Assembly: GCA_949825025.1 (NCBI GenBank)
Contig: OX463784.1
Span: 21,417,368-21,481,367 of the forward strand
Direction of reading: 5' to 3'
DNA length: 64,000 nucleotides
Source: Siphlonurus alternatus
Taxonomy: Eukaryota > Arthropoda > Insecta > Ephemeroptera > Siphlonuridae
Every line of letters begins with the position of its first letter. Within the stretch, counting starts at the first letter, position 1. The notes under the pieces were generated by a model. The model had not been told where the DNA came from and did not search any database. It saw only the letters and a list, made by a program, of their open reading frames with translations. The position numbers and the translations under genes are program-made. This document shows positions 11,239 through 23,424 of the stretch, piece after piece.

Positions 11239-11505
11239 CTTGACTGCAGAGAATGCTCTAGGGTTTGCCGTGGCGGAGGGTTGTTCGCTCAGGTGTAACA
11301 CGTAAGACAGCACAGGGCCGTGGGGAAAAGGACCGGGAGCCCAGGTAACCGACACGTGCGTTGAGTCCACCGCAGCTGCACGAACCCTGCTAGGGGGAGA
11401 AGCCGGTAGACCCTGAGGTAGAGTGCCGATCACAACGCTGGGTGGCGACAGAAGAACCATTTGGGTGGCAGCTGGGTGGCGAGATACCAGCACGGCAACG
11501 CGGAA
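11239..11505 (-). CDS. RTK exon 6: end of FN3-1 and start of FN3-2 (residues 194-282)
   Basis: The exon begins with strand F of FN3-1 (FRVAVLVS), directly continuing the YTKYR of exon 5. A linker ending in LPASPPSRVRAA is followed by strands A-C of FN3-2 (VSVTWAPGPFPHGPVLSYVL). Phase 0 on both sides. The acceptor is TATTGCAG and the donor is GTATAC, a weaker 5' site. Confidence 0.9.
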
Positions 11506-12110
11506 CTGCAATAAGTACAATGATATATAGTGACCAATGTAATAAATATTCACTTAGTACGTAAAGGCCTTTAATATTCACCAATTGGGTAATTATGTTG
11601 TTTTGCTATTTATTTACATATGTTTTTTGCCCCTACTCTTCAACAATTTGATTTATCGCCCAATAAAAAATTATTATTATTGTAATTATCTATTAAATAT
11701 GTATATTTTAAAACTATTTTTAAATTTATTATAAAATTAATTAAGTTAGTGTCAATTTTGTTGGGAATATATGTTGTAATTTTATAAGTACTTTCAAGTC
11801 CAAGTCAATTTAATTCAAAAATAATAATTCATTTGTTCAAGTTTTAGTGAGAAATAATATTATGTACATAGTGCAGAGTATAAATGATTAGGGAAGGGCA
11901 ATAAAATAATTGCTTGTAATGCACTTATTTAATCTGTGGACACAGAATAATTTTCTCGGTTGAAAATTCAGTAAGCTTGAACTTCAGACTCATTTAAACA
12001 AAGAATTTTTTTATCAAACATTTTTAGATATTTGTCCACTAAAAACAATTTGATGGGAAAAAAATATGAAAACAATACGAAAATCTTTTCTTTCTCTTTG
12101 GCTGACTTAC

Positions 12111-12340
12111 CCTGTACTTGGTGTAGGGCTGCAGGTTCTCCAACTTCTGTGAGGTGGCGGTGTGCCACGTGTGGTTGCGACAGTACTGCCAGGTGGCACT
12201 GGGAACCTCCTCATAGCGCCACTGCAGACGGTAGAGGGTTCCGTTGTGGCGAGGACCCGCTCCCTCCCACTCAAGACTGAGCGAAGTGGCTGTGAGAGAG
12301 TCCGCGACCAGAGCGGGCGTAGGCGCAATACCAACCTCAT
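12111..12340 (-). CDS. RTK exon 5: most of FN3 domain 1 (residues 117-193)
   Basis: The exon encodes the N-terminal two thirds of a fibronectin type III domain. Visible landmarks are the proline-rich strand A (IAPTPALVADSLTATSLSLEW), the core Trp of strand B (LEWEGAG), strand C (YRLQWRYEEV) and the strand E/F signature LENLQPYTKYR. Phase 1 in and phase 0 out, with a CCCGCAG acceptor and a GTAAGTCA donor. The FN3 fold is completed in exon 6. Confidence 0.9.
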
Positions 12341-13430
12341 CTGCGGGCGTAGAAAAGTGTCAGTTTTGTGGAAAATATAGTCTTAAGTCATAATGTTTTA
12401 GCACTTTCATTGTGTAGTTAATATTTTATTAAAAAATTAATGTTTTTAATTGTTGTCAGTTTTAAGAAGAATTGTTGATTAGCTACAAATAAGGGTCCAG
12501 ACACAATGCACTACTTTATTTCTTCATCTGTAGCTGCAGATTTAAATCACTGGGGTACTGTTATGAAAATACAGTTAGTCTAAATACTAACTAATATATC
12601 ATTGATATATTAAAGTTCTAGTAACAAATAAATTTGCTACAAAATAATTATTATTCAAATCAGGAACATTTGGAGTAAATTTACAGCTTTAAAGTATGTA
12701 TTTTATTACAAAAGTTTTACAGGCAGCAGTTTGTGAAGGTTCGGTACAAGTTATTACAGATTTGTAATTTCAGAAGAAAAAAAAAAAATGACAAAAGAAT
12801 GCCTATTTAAATTAATTTGACCATCAGTTTTGAAGGAAATAGTACCTGCTAAAGTAATTTATAATTAAATCACTTCAATGTTAGGTGTTCATAGCTAATT
12901 CTTACCTACATACATTGACCAGAAATTTTTAAATACAAGAAGGATTTATATAATATGTATTACTGCAAAACATCTTGTGCTTATCTAAACCTAAAAAGTT
13001 AATACCACCAGATTGTTTTCTGTCACATTTTTATTATATTCTGAATTTGAACTAATAATTAATATTATTAAATATACAGTATTCACAATATTTAAGTAAT
13101 AGTATAATATGTACATAATACGACCAAAAGAATTGTACAGCTAAATATATGCATGACAGTACAAAATATATATAGAGAGGGAAGCTACATTGCATGCCAG
13201 ACACTGAAATATTATGTGCATAAGAAACTGAATGTTACCGGTATTTATGTAAACTTAAATTGTATTAATATAGTTAATGATGATACCAATATTACTTCTG
13301 TTAAATTTTCAACTATTTTTATTATTATAATTTTGATACCACTTTTTTACTTTCTGTCAGTTGACTAATACTTCTTGGTTAGCGACAGTGCACCTACATG
13401 CAATTATCAGGGGATAGGTCAAGATAATAC

Positions 13431-13521
13431 CTCTGAGTCTCTGGAAGTGTCTGTTGACGGCGTAGTTGCACCCCAAGACACAGTACAGTTCACGAGGAGG
13501 CAGCAGGTCCTGCGTGCCATT
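13431..13521 (-). CDS. RTK exon 4: end of Cys-rich module (residues 87-116)
   Basis: The exon encodes NGTQDLLPPRELYCVLGCNY and ten further residues, phase 0 in and phase 1 out. It starts after a TTTTGGTACAG acceptor and ends at a weaker GTATTA donor. It has a sequon (NGT) and two more cysteines (CVLGC), and links the Cys-rich module to FN3-1. Confidence 0.8.
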
Positions 13522-13820
13522 CTGTACCAAAACAAACACATAATGTTGCAGTGTCACCCTTTTTACAAACAATTTTCCTGACTTCAGAATTCTTTTATCA
13601 GGGGCTGTAAACAATGTTTGGAGGAAACAGTCGGAGGTAAGAGGTAAGACCCCCTCCCCCCCCCCCCCCCCCCAAATACATTGGAGTGGGTGGGTTGACC
13701 CTGCAATTGCCTAATGGTAGCTAGAACCTTCAGTCCATCCCTTATACATTTTCTGGTTATACGCTACGGGCAATTCTTTTCAAGATCGATTGATACTAGT
13801 GCAGCATATTAGGACTATGT

Positions 13821-13860
13821 AAAAAAAAAAAAAAAAAAATACAATACAATACAATACAAT
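13821..13860. repeat. Poly-A followed by (ACAAT)n
   Basis: A run of 19 A followed by four copies of TACAA. This resembles the tail of a retroposon, but no body is recognised upstream. Confidence 0.8.
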
Positions 13861-14208
13861 GGTGTAAGAGCTTTGATACTTTCTTATATGTAAATAGTAC
13901 GTACTTGATAACTTAATTTTAAGCAAATAATAATTTACTTGAATGAATTAACTTTCTTTGGACGACCACTTCGATCATTTTGCCTTTTAATTAATTGCAA
14001 TTTTTTTTCAATTTTATACCTCATAAATTATTAAATAAACAAATTAATTAACTACGATGGAACTCGAGTTTCTAATTTTAATTATGAACATCTCTCTACT
14101 ATACCCACACAATCCTTCTTGATGACATATCACACATAAGACTTCACTGTGAGTCAAATCAGAACCATAGTTGCAAATCAACCCCACAAAAACGAGTCTT
14201 CAACTTAC

Positions 14209-14268
14209 GCAGACGTCTTGACAGCTTGATTTGAGGGCCAGTCTCCACGCCTCGCAGCCTCGGGAACA
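14209..14268 (-). CDS. RTK exon 3: Cys-rich module (residues 67-86)
   Basis: Sixty bases encode CSRGCEAWRLALKSSCQDVC, with four cysteines in 20 residues. The exon is bounded by a TTTTGTCTGCAG acceptor and a GTAAGTTG donor, phase 0 on both sides. The CxxxC-W...C...C spacing resembles the cysteine cluster near the N-terminus of ROS1/sevenless receptors. It is the first exon of the compact 14-kb block that holds most of the ectodomain. Confidence 0.85.
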
Positions 14269-15952
14269 CTGCAGACAAAACAGACATGTTGGTCAACACC
14301 TGATGATGGACACTTGTTGACAAGGGGGCGTGACGAATTTGTTTACATCCCGCGGCAATGCGTGCGCAACTCTTCAAACCTAGCTTGAGACGAAGGTACG
14401 AAGAAAGAACAGGTAAGACGAATTCAAGACGTTGCCAGAGTATTGTTTTTTTTTATAATGAATTAACAGATTTAACATAATGTAACGAATAACCATAGAT
14501 TATTCATTTGAAATATAATTAATATAAAAATTGATGGCAAGCTTATTTTTAAAATAACCTTACTTGTAATACCTGCTTTATTATAACTACGTTGTGATTT
14601 ATAGAATATTATTTATATAATAAAAATTATTGATATCTATATATTTTTTTTAATTACAAGCTACGCAAATAAAAAATTAAACAAATTTATGTGTTTCCGA
14701 CAACTTGTTTGGCGTAATTGACAGCCATTTTTTTCAATTGATTTTTAAAAAATCCTTAGAATTTAATAATTTTAAAAATATTCATCGTATATATTATAAA
14801 AGCACATGCAGTAGAGTAAGCATTGCAGTAGTAAGCAGTACATACAATATATATTATATATATATAAATGCAATTATGTATCATATACAGTATATTAAAG
14901 CAGAAAGAAAAAAAAATATGACTGGAACGTAACTGTATATTATACTATCAGTAAAACTAATGCATATGAGTACTTTAATTATTCTGTTTTGAATTTATTT
15001 TACAATGCATTGTACATCTCATTATCATCATATTTTTAACATGCTTTACAATGATTTTTATTTTATATACCTTAAATTTGTTACATAAAAACCCCTTCAG
15101 AACTAATATTTTCTTACCAAAAAAAAAAAATGAACCTCATTGCACTCGTTAATAATAAAAATATAATAAAATTATATTAATCAAGTACAGAAGTAATATA
15201 TATGACATTGCAGAACTCAATAAAAAAAATGCAATGAAAATCGCAAATCTTGATATTAAATTACTTTAATTAATCCATATGTTTTCAATTAGTCTCATCA
15301 TCATATTGAATGTTGACATTGTCCACAGTAGTCTAGACACAAGCATCAGGGGTTTTAAATATGACCCACAACTTTATAGTGACCAGCTGCTTGCTTGTAA
15401 TATGCACACAATAGTATAGCAGCAGTATAATATCATGACGCTTAATTAGTCAATTTAAAACGCGTCTCTCTCACTCGCATGTTCGCTTTAACAAGTAAAA
15501 AGAGGGTAGGGGTTTTTTTATCAACAAGACGCGTGCTACGATTAATAAAACACTAGTTTCTTTTGTTATTTTAATACCATATAAAGTATAATATAAAAGA
15601 ATTCTCTTTAATAAAATTTAATGGTGACCTAAATAACAGAATATTTTTATTGTAAAAAAAATTAAATTAATGATTGTATTGTATTCTAAATTCTTGTTTT
15701 TATGTAAAAACCTTGAAATGTTCAAAAAATATTTTAAATTGGTAGGAAATATACCTTTTCGATGCATTAAAAAAAAAAGGATTGTCGTTTCTTTCCGCGA
15801 AGTATATTATGTATTAATTATGAAGCAATTTTTTCATAAAGAAGTCGGAAACAAAAAGTTGGATATATTAGAATAAAATAAAGATTGATAAACAGTTTAA
15901 ACTGTTTAAAGCAAAGTCTTCTACTCGCAATGGTTGTAACAAACCATTGTTT

Positions 15953-16182
15953 ATAATGTCTGTCGCATGAAGCCTTTTTCATTGTTGAACATGGGACGAC
16001 GTAACGCCTGATTTTGCCACCAGAACAGAGAACGTAATGGCATTGTTGGCGCTAGTAGACACATTTTTGGCGCTAGTAGACACTTCCAACTTCAAAATTA
16101 ACGGTCATTTAAGTCATTTTCCATAAGTTAACATGTAAATCAACAACCGTCCCGTGTTTTTCCTTTCACGCGACAGACATTA
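15953..16182. mobile_element. Short TIR element next to the PIF-like MITE
   Basis: The ends read TAATGTCTGTCGCATGAA and the inverse complement of TAATGTCTGTCGCGTGAA (16165-16182). The inverted similarity extends inward (ACATGGGACG versus CGTCCCGTGT). Inside are two direct copies of GGCGCTAGTAGACAC. Target duplication is unclear. Confidence 0.6.
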
Positions 16183-16944
16183 AGGTGAAAACAGCCGCTA
16201 CGCTTAGCACCGCCGATTTGGTGCTAAGAAAGTCAGTTGAAACACTCGCTCAAATGTTTCCGATCGTGTTTTTTTCGAACAGCTGATTGCCTTAGCACAC
16301 GATTTCAATCAAGGGGGGGCGACTTTCTAGCTTCCTAATGTTATAGTGCGTTGGTCAATTTCAAGAGTTGCATTTCTGTGTGACGACACAGACGCCCTGG
16401 CTCTTATAGCCTCCTGATTCGCTCTCTGTGATCACGTGATGCGGCTGCTGCTATAGCAGCTGTTCGCTGTACCAACCTACAGGCGTCAAATTCCAATAGA
16501 GTTAGGGATATTTTTTTTATAATTTTTATTCAACTTCGTTTTTCATATAACGTCTACCAAATAAATGTTGCTTACAATTAAAATTCCCATTAACCTGTTG
16601 TTATGCTTATTTTGCTACTATTCATTGTATTCAGCGCAGTATTGACTGATCAAATTTAACATTGTTAGTGCCTATAGTGACGTCATAGACGCCCGTTTCA
16701 AACGTCAGTTAGTGGAACCGCGCTCGGCGAGGCTACAGCGCCACCTACCGGATAGCCTCTCTATTTAATATTAACTCTATGATTTCAATGCAATTGTTGA
16801 AAATTTTTGAATTTCGCGGTTAAAATAATTGACGAGCGCAATTATTTGTGCGCTTAGCACCTTAGCACCGAGCTTAGCACCGAGTTTGGCCTCTCCAAAC
16901 TTCTGACCAATCAGAACGCGTAGAGTGGGCGGCTGTTTTCACCT
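16183..16944. mobile_element. PIF/Harbinger-like MITE with TTA target duplication
   Basis: A 762-bp element with perfect 16-bp terminal inverted repeats (AGGTGAAAACAGCCGC) and TTA on both sides (16180-16182, 16945-16947). Three-base TWA duplications are characteristic of PIF/Harbinger. Near both ends CTTAGCACC motifs are repeated. The centre is GC-richer (16380-16760). A second, weaker pair of inverted ATAGAGTTA motifs at about 16496 and 16782 may mark a nested insert. No transposase ORF. Confidence 0.75.
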
Positions 16945-17191
16945 TTACACAACAATACTTTGTTTACTAACAACGAGCAGAAGACTGATTTAAAGTAACA
17001 CAGAGCTTTTCAAATTTATAAATTAATCATGTTAATATTATATCATAATTATATTAAATACAAATGATAGCTTCACATGCATTATATTATTTTCAAGACT
17101 ATACGTACACAATGTAAAGTAGTAGTCTTGATTATTTGACACAAGTAAGAGATTTTTCGAAATTTAATAATTTAAAATTTAAATTTAAATT

Positions 17192-17311
17192 ATAATGATA
17201 CAAGCAAGAGGATTCAATAATTAGAATAATCAATAATTATATTAATTAATTTGTTAATTTATATAATTATTAATTATTCTAATTATTGTATCCTCTTGCT
17301 TGTATCATTAT
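17192..17311. repeat. AT-rich hairpin, 39-bp arms
   Basis: Arms at 17192-17230 and 17273-17311 are inverse complements apart from one mismatch. They start ATAATGATACAAGCAAGAGG. Short loop, no coding capacity. Probably a small MITE. Confidence 0.7.
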
Positions 17312-18497
17312 GATAAAAAAAATGTTAATAATTATAAAATAAACATAAGAGTTATGCTCAAATAAATATTAAATTTATAATTATTAACAGATGCGATAAT
17401 TATATAAATAATATGTATGAAAATATATGACATAACAAAAAGCTGTTAAATAATTTCTTCTTATAAAAATGCTACTCATCAAAACTTGCTAACAATAAAA
17501 TTATATTAAAATATCAAACCTTGATAAAGCCAAATGTAAAACACGGGTAATAAATCAAATTTATTTTACGTTTGGGATTTTTGAGTTGTTATTCTATGAA
17601 AATTATGACATTTAGAACGTAGTAAAATATTTGAAAATGAAAACAATTTTTTTTATATAACTACATCTACTACGATGTAATATTTATATCTATATACGTC
17701 AGAGGGTATTGAAAACAGTACTACGATCTTTTATTATTGTCCTTGCGTACATGTTGTTAATGAGACAGATAAGATTTAATTAATGAAGTAATGAATGAAC
17801 GTAGTAATAAGAAATATGAAGTTGCTGGCAACAGATCATAATAATTTTTGATGATTCATATAAACTGAATAACTATACTGATGTAATAACATTACCAGGT
17901 CATTAACTTGATTCTGTTTTTATCAATAATAAACTCAATTAATTCATAGTTTTTAAAAACAAATGTTGTAACGATTTATTTTTTTTTAATTTATTTGGTT
18001 GACCATTTATTTCTTTTTTTTTTGGGGGGGGGGGGGTAAAAAATGTATCAGTTTTGTTGATATTACAATATATTTTATAATTTTTGATCCGCAAATTACA
18101 TAACATTGATTTATTTATTTTAATTTGATTCACTTTTAAGTAATGCATGTCATGATATTATTTAGCAAAGGTATATAAATAGCATCATAGATGTTTCAAA
18201 TTAAACGCCATACGATCAAATCGATCACTCATTCAGAACGAGTCGATTTTAAAAACATCATGTACGGAGCAATTTAATTAATATTATAGTACAAAATATT
18301 GTCAATTCCTCATGACCATTATTAGTCCAAGCAATATTATCCATAATTGTAACTTCCGTGACGTTTTTGTACCAATTTCATATAATTTAATAATTAACAT
18401 TTTCAGAGACAAGTTTTACGTAATTTAATTAGCTATACATTAAATTAAAAATTATAATATTACATCATGACATAACCTGCGGCTGAAGGTCTATATA

Positions 18498-18547
18498 ATA
18501 TCAAAGAATTAATATCTAATATTAATACATATTAATTCTTTGATAAT
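18498..18547. repeat. Short palindrome H1
   Basis: An inverted repeat built on TATCAAAGAATTAATAT. A sister copy with nearly the same arms, and also preceded by a GGTCT...ATAAT stretch, is at 56669-56714. Confidence 0.6.
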
Positions 18548-19039
18548 ATGCAGTATATAAAGTATAATAATACATGATATAATAAAAAAAGTATGAAAAC
18601 TGCATGCATGCATGCACGGAGAGAAATTTTAATCTGTATAATTATATATATCATCAAGCAGGAGAGGATATGGTATATTATAATATATATTTATAATTTC
18701 TATAATGCAATCAAATCGTATCACTATTTTATTAATCTTTCTAGACGGCATCAAGTATATAAAAAAAATGTACATAAATATACATAAAATATTTCAAATT
18801 CCATCAAATTTATCAATTTTATACTATTTTTTTTTCAAATAAGAGACATTTTATTTTTTTTAAATATATTTTCATCAATTTTTATATATTTTAGATATGC
18901 ATAAATCTCGACACAACTTCATAATTCTGTCGTCAAAACGATAGATCTGTAATTTTACTTCTGATAAATTATACATTTTTTTCTTCACGATAAAAGTAGT
19001 AAAAATTTGAATCTGTGATCTGTCAAACAGCCACTTGAG

Positions 19040-19350
19040 TACGTAAGACAGATCTGACAGAAGCCATGGAAATGTTACTGAGAGCCCCCCATGTAGCCCC
19101 CAGCCTGATGTGTCGGCGCACTGTTGTTATTTCCCTGTTATTTCTCCATTAGAACAGTCAGATCCATGGAAATATCTCATGACGTCATAAAATTCGTGTA
19201 CAAGTGTTACTTTTAGTTATCTGACCAGTGAGTATCTACGCTGGCCGTCATGTCAATTTAGGTTTTCGTCGCGTTTGTAACGCCTTCAGTCATTGGCAGC
19301 CGGTTTGTAACGAAGGACATCATTGGCCGACACGAGCCGAAGTACTCCCG
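19040..19350. promoter_or_regulatory. GC-rich intronic island with CRE and a short tandem repeat
   Basis: The island contains a full CRE (ATGACGTCAT, TGACGTCA at 19180-19187). It also has two diverged tandem copies of about 32 bp, each starting GTTTGTAACG and ending CATTGGC (about 19272-19327). Composition stands out from the AT-rich intron. Confidence 0.3.
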
Positions 19351-20499
19351 AACGGTTCCGAAGAAAAACTAAATGAATATGACGTCCAGTATACCTCAGT
19401 AACATTGATTTTGGTAGTTATATGCAAGGTGCATGTTAAAAATTTAACTGATTTAACTGAACCACCTGCAATGCAACGCTATCAGAATAAAATGCTATAG
19501 AATATTTTAAACTCTAAATTTATATTTTTAAACAAATATATTTATTTTCCCTTTTCATCAAAACAAAACACCTGCATGCAATCTATATATATAAAAAAAA
19601 TCCTATACGTAAAATTCAACGATTATATTAACGACTGGGTTATATTAAATATTAATAAATAGTAAATATTAATTGTTGAGAAAATTTGTTTTAAGAATCA
19701 ACATGCATGCAATGAAAGTCATTATTACAATTAAAAAATGCAAGTGAATTTTACATTTTTCTTCGATTCTTCAGTTTAAATTAATACATTAAACTATTTT
19801 TTATTATAAAGAAATTGGTTACATAAAAGACTCAAATGAAAACGTCATGAAACATAATATATTTAGGGTTAAACCCACTTAACTCACTGATTGACAACAT
19901 AACCTTAACTATTCTCTCCCTCTTTTAAACATAGTGATGCACTGGATAATTTTTTTTTCTCTATCTCCCTATGGCTCGAGCCAATATATAGAGCAGAGAT
20001 AGAAAAAAAACTATTCCTGTGCCCTCACCCTAACAAATATAAAAACTACTACAGACAAACATAATGTCCTTCAATATTAACCTGAATTGAAAAGAATTGA
20101 AAATGTTATGCTTTATTAAGTAGCTTAAAATAATATATAATTTTTTTCTGGCATTAGTAGTTTAAATTTTAATGATAGTGGACACGAGCAACTAAAAAAA
20201 AATGTGACAAGATTAATATTAACTATAGTCGCTTGATCGTTTGATGTTCTTTTTTTTATGTCTTCGTTATAGAAAAAAAAGCATAAAAAAATATTTATGA
20301 TAATTAATGAGGATAATGACATTAGAATGACATTAATGAAAACTATAGGCAAGAAGTCATGCAAATCTACAGCAAAATTTTAAACACAATTTTTTCAAGT
20401 ATCATATGCACTGGACGGAGACGCAATAAGAAATATAACAATTTTATAACTTCTTTTCTTATTATTGTTATGGGTGGAAGGATTTTTTATTGGTACTGC

Positions 20500-20775
20500 A
20501 ATGTACAGTATATACACCTCTAGACAGCACTCATCCTGTCTCACTTGCTAGAGCTGCAGCTTCCATAGACTGCATAGATATGCAGATTTGCAATTTTACG
20601 TGCGGTAAGAATTATCAAAATATCAAAAAAGTTTTGGATCTCCAAAGACTGCCTGACAACGCCTATAAATAAAGCAGGAGTAAAGTTCGCAGGGAGCATA
20701 CATGACCAAAATGTGTCAATTGCCCCAAAATACCCAACCAATCAATCAATCAGTAAAGTTCGTAGTGTCTTACAC
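20500..20775. mobile_element. Element F2 (diverged relative of F1), carrying a retroposon insertion
   Basis: The right end (GCCTATAAATAAAGCAGG, then AGTAAAGTTCGTAGTGTC after removing the insert) matches the right end of F1 at 34560-34617. An AAATTGCAAAT-like segment and a GCTAGAGCTGCAGCT segment are also shared with F1. The left boundary is approximate. Confidence 0.5.
20690..20751 (+). mobile_element. Severely truncated retroposon with (CAAT)n tail and 11-bp target duplication
   Basis: A 62-bp insert (GGGAGCATACATGACCAAAA ... CAATCAATCAATC) is flanked by direct copies of AGTAAAGTTCG at 20679-20689 and 20752-20762. The same 3' end occurs at about 21709-21785. The tail of short tandem repeats and the duplication fit insertion by target-primed reverse transcription. 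Confidence 0.75.
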
Positions 20776-21371
20776 TATACCTTAATTGATCCCTAACAAG
20801 ACCGATCAGTACATACTGTCACGTATGAATTTAAAGTATTTAAACAATTTTGTATATAACGATTACGTGGTCGTTAACATGATGTTTTAGTGATTATTAT
20901 TCAGGTTGGAAGGCAACATGAAAGGTATGTCAGGAGCGGTGTAACTTTATGGGCTCACTAATATAAAAAAATATTTCATCGTGATTTTATAAGTAATAAA
21001 ATACAGGTGGTCTTTTAATTATTTACGTATAGCAATAAAATATTTTAAAATATATGTAGTTCATCTATTTAATAATTTGCTCCGTAATAAAGTTAAAAAA
21101 AAATTGTTTTTTTTTTTTTTTTTTTTTTTGAAATTATCAGGATGGAGTAAAGCGCTTGCAAGACCTTATACATAGGTTGTTTAATATTTTTATTGTTTTA
21201 ACTGCGAAAATTCAGCAATACGATTTCTTTATTCTTTCTTTTTTTAAGTAACGAAGCAAACACGGTCAAGATTACACAATTTTTTAGGAGTTACCACCAT
21301 TTACTCAATGATGCTGTGCTGTGTGTCTTTCGACGAGGAAATTTCAAAAGTCGCAACCTTTGTCCTAGTAA

Positions 21372-21396
21372 AGGTCACGAAGGGGTCAAGGGGTCA
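21372..21396 (+). promoter_or_regulatory. Cluster of AGGTCA/GGGTCA half-sites (DR5 and DR2)
   Basis: AGGTCA at 21372-21377, GGGTCA at 21383-21388 and GGGTCA at 21391-21396 give spacers of 5 and 2 bp, the arrangements used by RAR/RXR-type nuclear receptors. The surrounding 21280-21450 is GC-richer than the intron average. Confidence 0.35.
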
Positions 21397-21708
21397 TCAT
21401 AACACTTGGTCACTCTTACTTGGTGGTGAGACAGTCGTTGCTAGGGTACCTTCGCAATTTTAATTGGTAATTAATTCAAATTAAATGAGCAATGCTTAAA
21501 AAGACTGGTGACGTGTTTATATATGATATAAATTTAGAATTTCCTTTGCATTTTAAAAACCTCTACCGCAAAATTATCCTTTAATTGCAGGTAAAAAGCA
21601 GTATGAAAAAATGTATAAACTGATGAATAATTGAAAAAAAAAAAACTAAAATGTAAGAAGTATATTATATATAGTTATATTTTATACGTTTTTCATGATG
21701 CATAGAAA

Positions 21709-21785
21709 AAGGGGGCATACATGACCAAAATGTTTGTGTCAATTTCCCTAAAATAAAAACCATTCAATCAATCAATTAATCAGTC
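21709..21785 (+). mobile_element. Second copy of the (CAAT)n-tailed retroposon end
   Basis: GGGGGCATACATGACCAAAA, TGTCAATTTCCCTAAAATA and a CAATCAATCAATTAATCA tail repeat the insert at 20690-20751. The target duplication was not resolved here. Confidence 0.6.
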
Positions 21786-22664
21786 AGAAATATAATTAGT
21801 ATTTAATGACGTAATAATTAATTACATACGAGTATATTAATTCACCTGTTAAAAAAAATCCTAAAATCGCATTTTTTTTATGTTACAAATGAACGAACTA
21901 ATATATATAATATGTTCAATATCAAAGTATTATTTAGTATATTTACTGTATATTATTATTGTTATTCAACAGTTTTGTAAACAATTTATCAGTTTCAAAT
22001 AAAATGACCTGCAATGATAACCTTTAACAGAGATTACAATTATTGTTTTGAAGGCTTCTGTATCAAACTATTAGCTTTTTTAAAACTACAGTCCACATAT
22101 CTGCATGCATGCGATATCTTAACGCAAAACAAAAACACAACGTTGAGGCTTTAAATTTTGAGATGTATAGTATTTCAAATTGTTATCGATTCGTGACCCA
22201 ATAAAAAGGATAGAAATAAATTAATAAATGTGTTATTTTCATACACTTCAGTGAATTGTAATGTTGATAGAGTACAAACTCCACTTAGACTATAAAAGTC
22301 AATTCAAAGGCAAGTTTCAACTTGAAAAAAAAAATTGTTTTGATCGTTAAACTTTTGATCAATCTATGTGTGTGGCTATTTGATAAAAATTGAAATTATT
22401 ATTAGAGCGTAAAATATGATTGGTTAATAATGACACGTGACCCCCTAAATGTCAAATCCAGATTATACTTTTTTTGTGGTAGGCTCGTATCAACAGTGCA
22501 TGGGTCCATTGGAGTATATTGGAGAAAGAAATTTGAACAAAGTATTAATTAGTTTTATTTTAAAATTGGTTGTTCATATTTCAATAAAGGCTTTTTTTTA
22601 AAAAAAATAACACTTTAAATGTTTTCAATTTGTTAAAGAAAGTGTTCTATGAATAATATACAAA

Positions 22665-23424
22665 AATTATCAATGCACGGTGTTGATAAAATGTTTAATT
22701 ATTACTGTCTTTTCCTTTTGCAAGAAACATTTGGTACAGATTTGATTATGCAAACATGGTCAGAGCAAAATCACGATATTACTCAACAGTATCATTATAT
22801 TTTACATAATTATTATAATTGCATATTTATGGTTCATTTGAAAATATACATTAAAAAATATTAGTTTTCCTTAAACAATGGTAATTTAAATTTAATATTC
22901 GTTTTTTTCTTTAATAAAAAAATTAAAAATATCAAATGAGACAATAAATAATTTATCAATGCCAAGTGTTACATGATAAAATGATTTTTATTGTTGCACC
23001 TGAATAAATTTCTACCCATTTCTTTGCAAGAAGCGTCGATTAATCCTGCATGATGGGTGTGTGCGCTGCATAGTCAGCAACATAATTCATAATATTATGT
23101 ACACTGTAATGAGTATATATTTTCCTTATTTTTTTGCTCAACATTGAACAATATATAATATAATATATAATATTAATAAATTATACGCTTCAAAATTATA
23201 TATTATTATACTGTATTCAACAAGAATATCAGTTTTATTATAAAATTGATAATCTAAATTCAGTTTGAATTTTTAAAGAAATAAACATAACAGTTTTTAT
23301 TTATTTAAAAAAAAATGTTAAATAAATCCATAAATAATTTATTCGTGCAAAATGTTGATAAAATGAGTTTTATTATATTATGTTTTTAATAACTTTATAA
23401 CTATTTCTTTGCAAGAAAATTATG
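22665..23424. repeat. Degenerate tandem triplication of about 0.3-0.4 kb
   Basis: Three diverged copies share TTATCAATGC, GTGTTGATAAAATG and TTTCTTTGCAAGAA in the same order (about 22665-22730, 22951-23035 and 23331-23417). Spacing is about 0.29 and 0.38 kb. No coding capacity is apparent. Confidence 0.5.

Larger units (their letters stand above)
11506..14208. other. RTK introns between exons 6 and 3
   Basis: The gaps 11506-12110, 12341-13430 and 13522-14208 are AT-rich introns. They hold a poly-C run (about 13657-13673), the poly-A/(ACAAT)n tract at 13821-13860, and one isolated TACCGGTA at about 13237-13244. Nothing else is recognised. Confidence 0.65.

Noticed and set aside
12032..12280. 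Plus-strand frame of 82 codons
   Set aside because: Mostly antisense to RTK exon 5; no domain or splice evidence.
19948..20010. Hairpin with TTTTTCTCTATCTC arms
   Set aside because: Low-complexity arms and no second copy; kept out of the element list.
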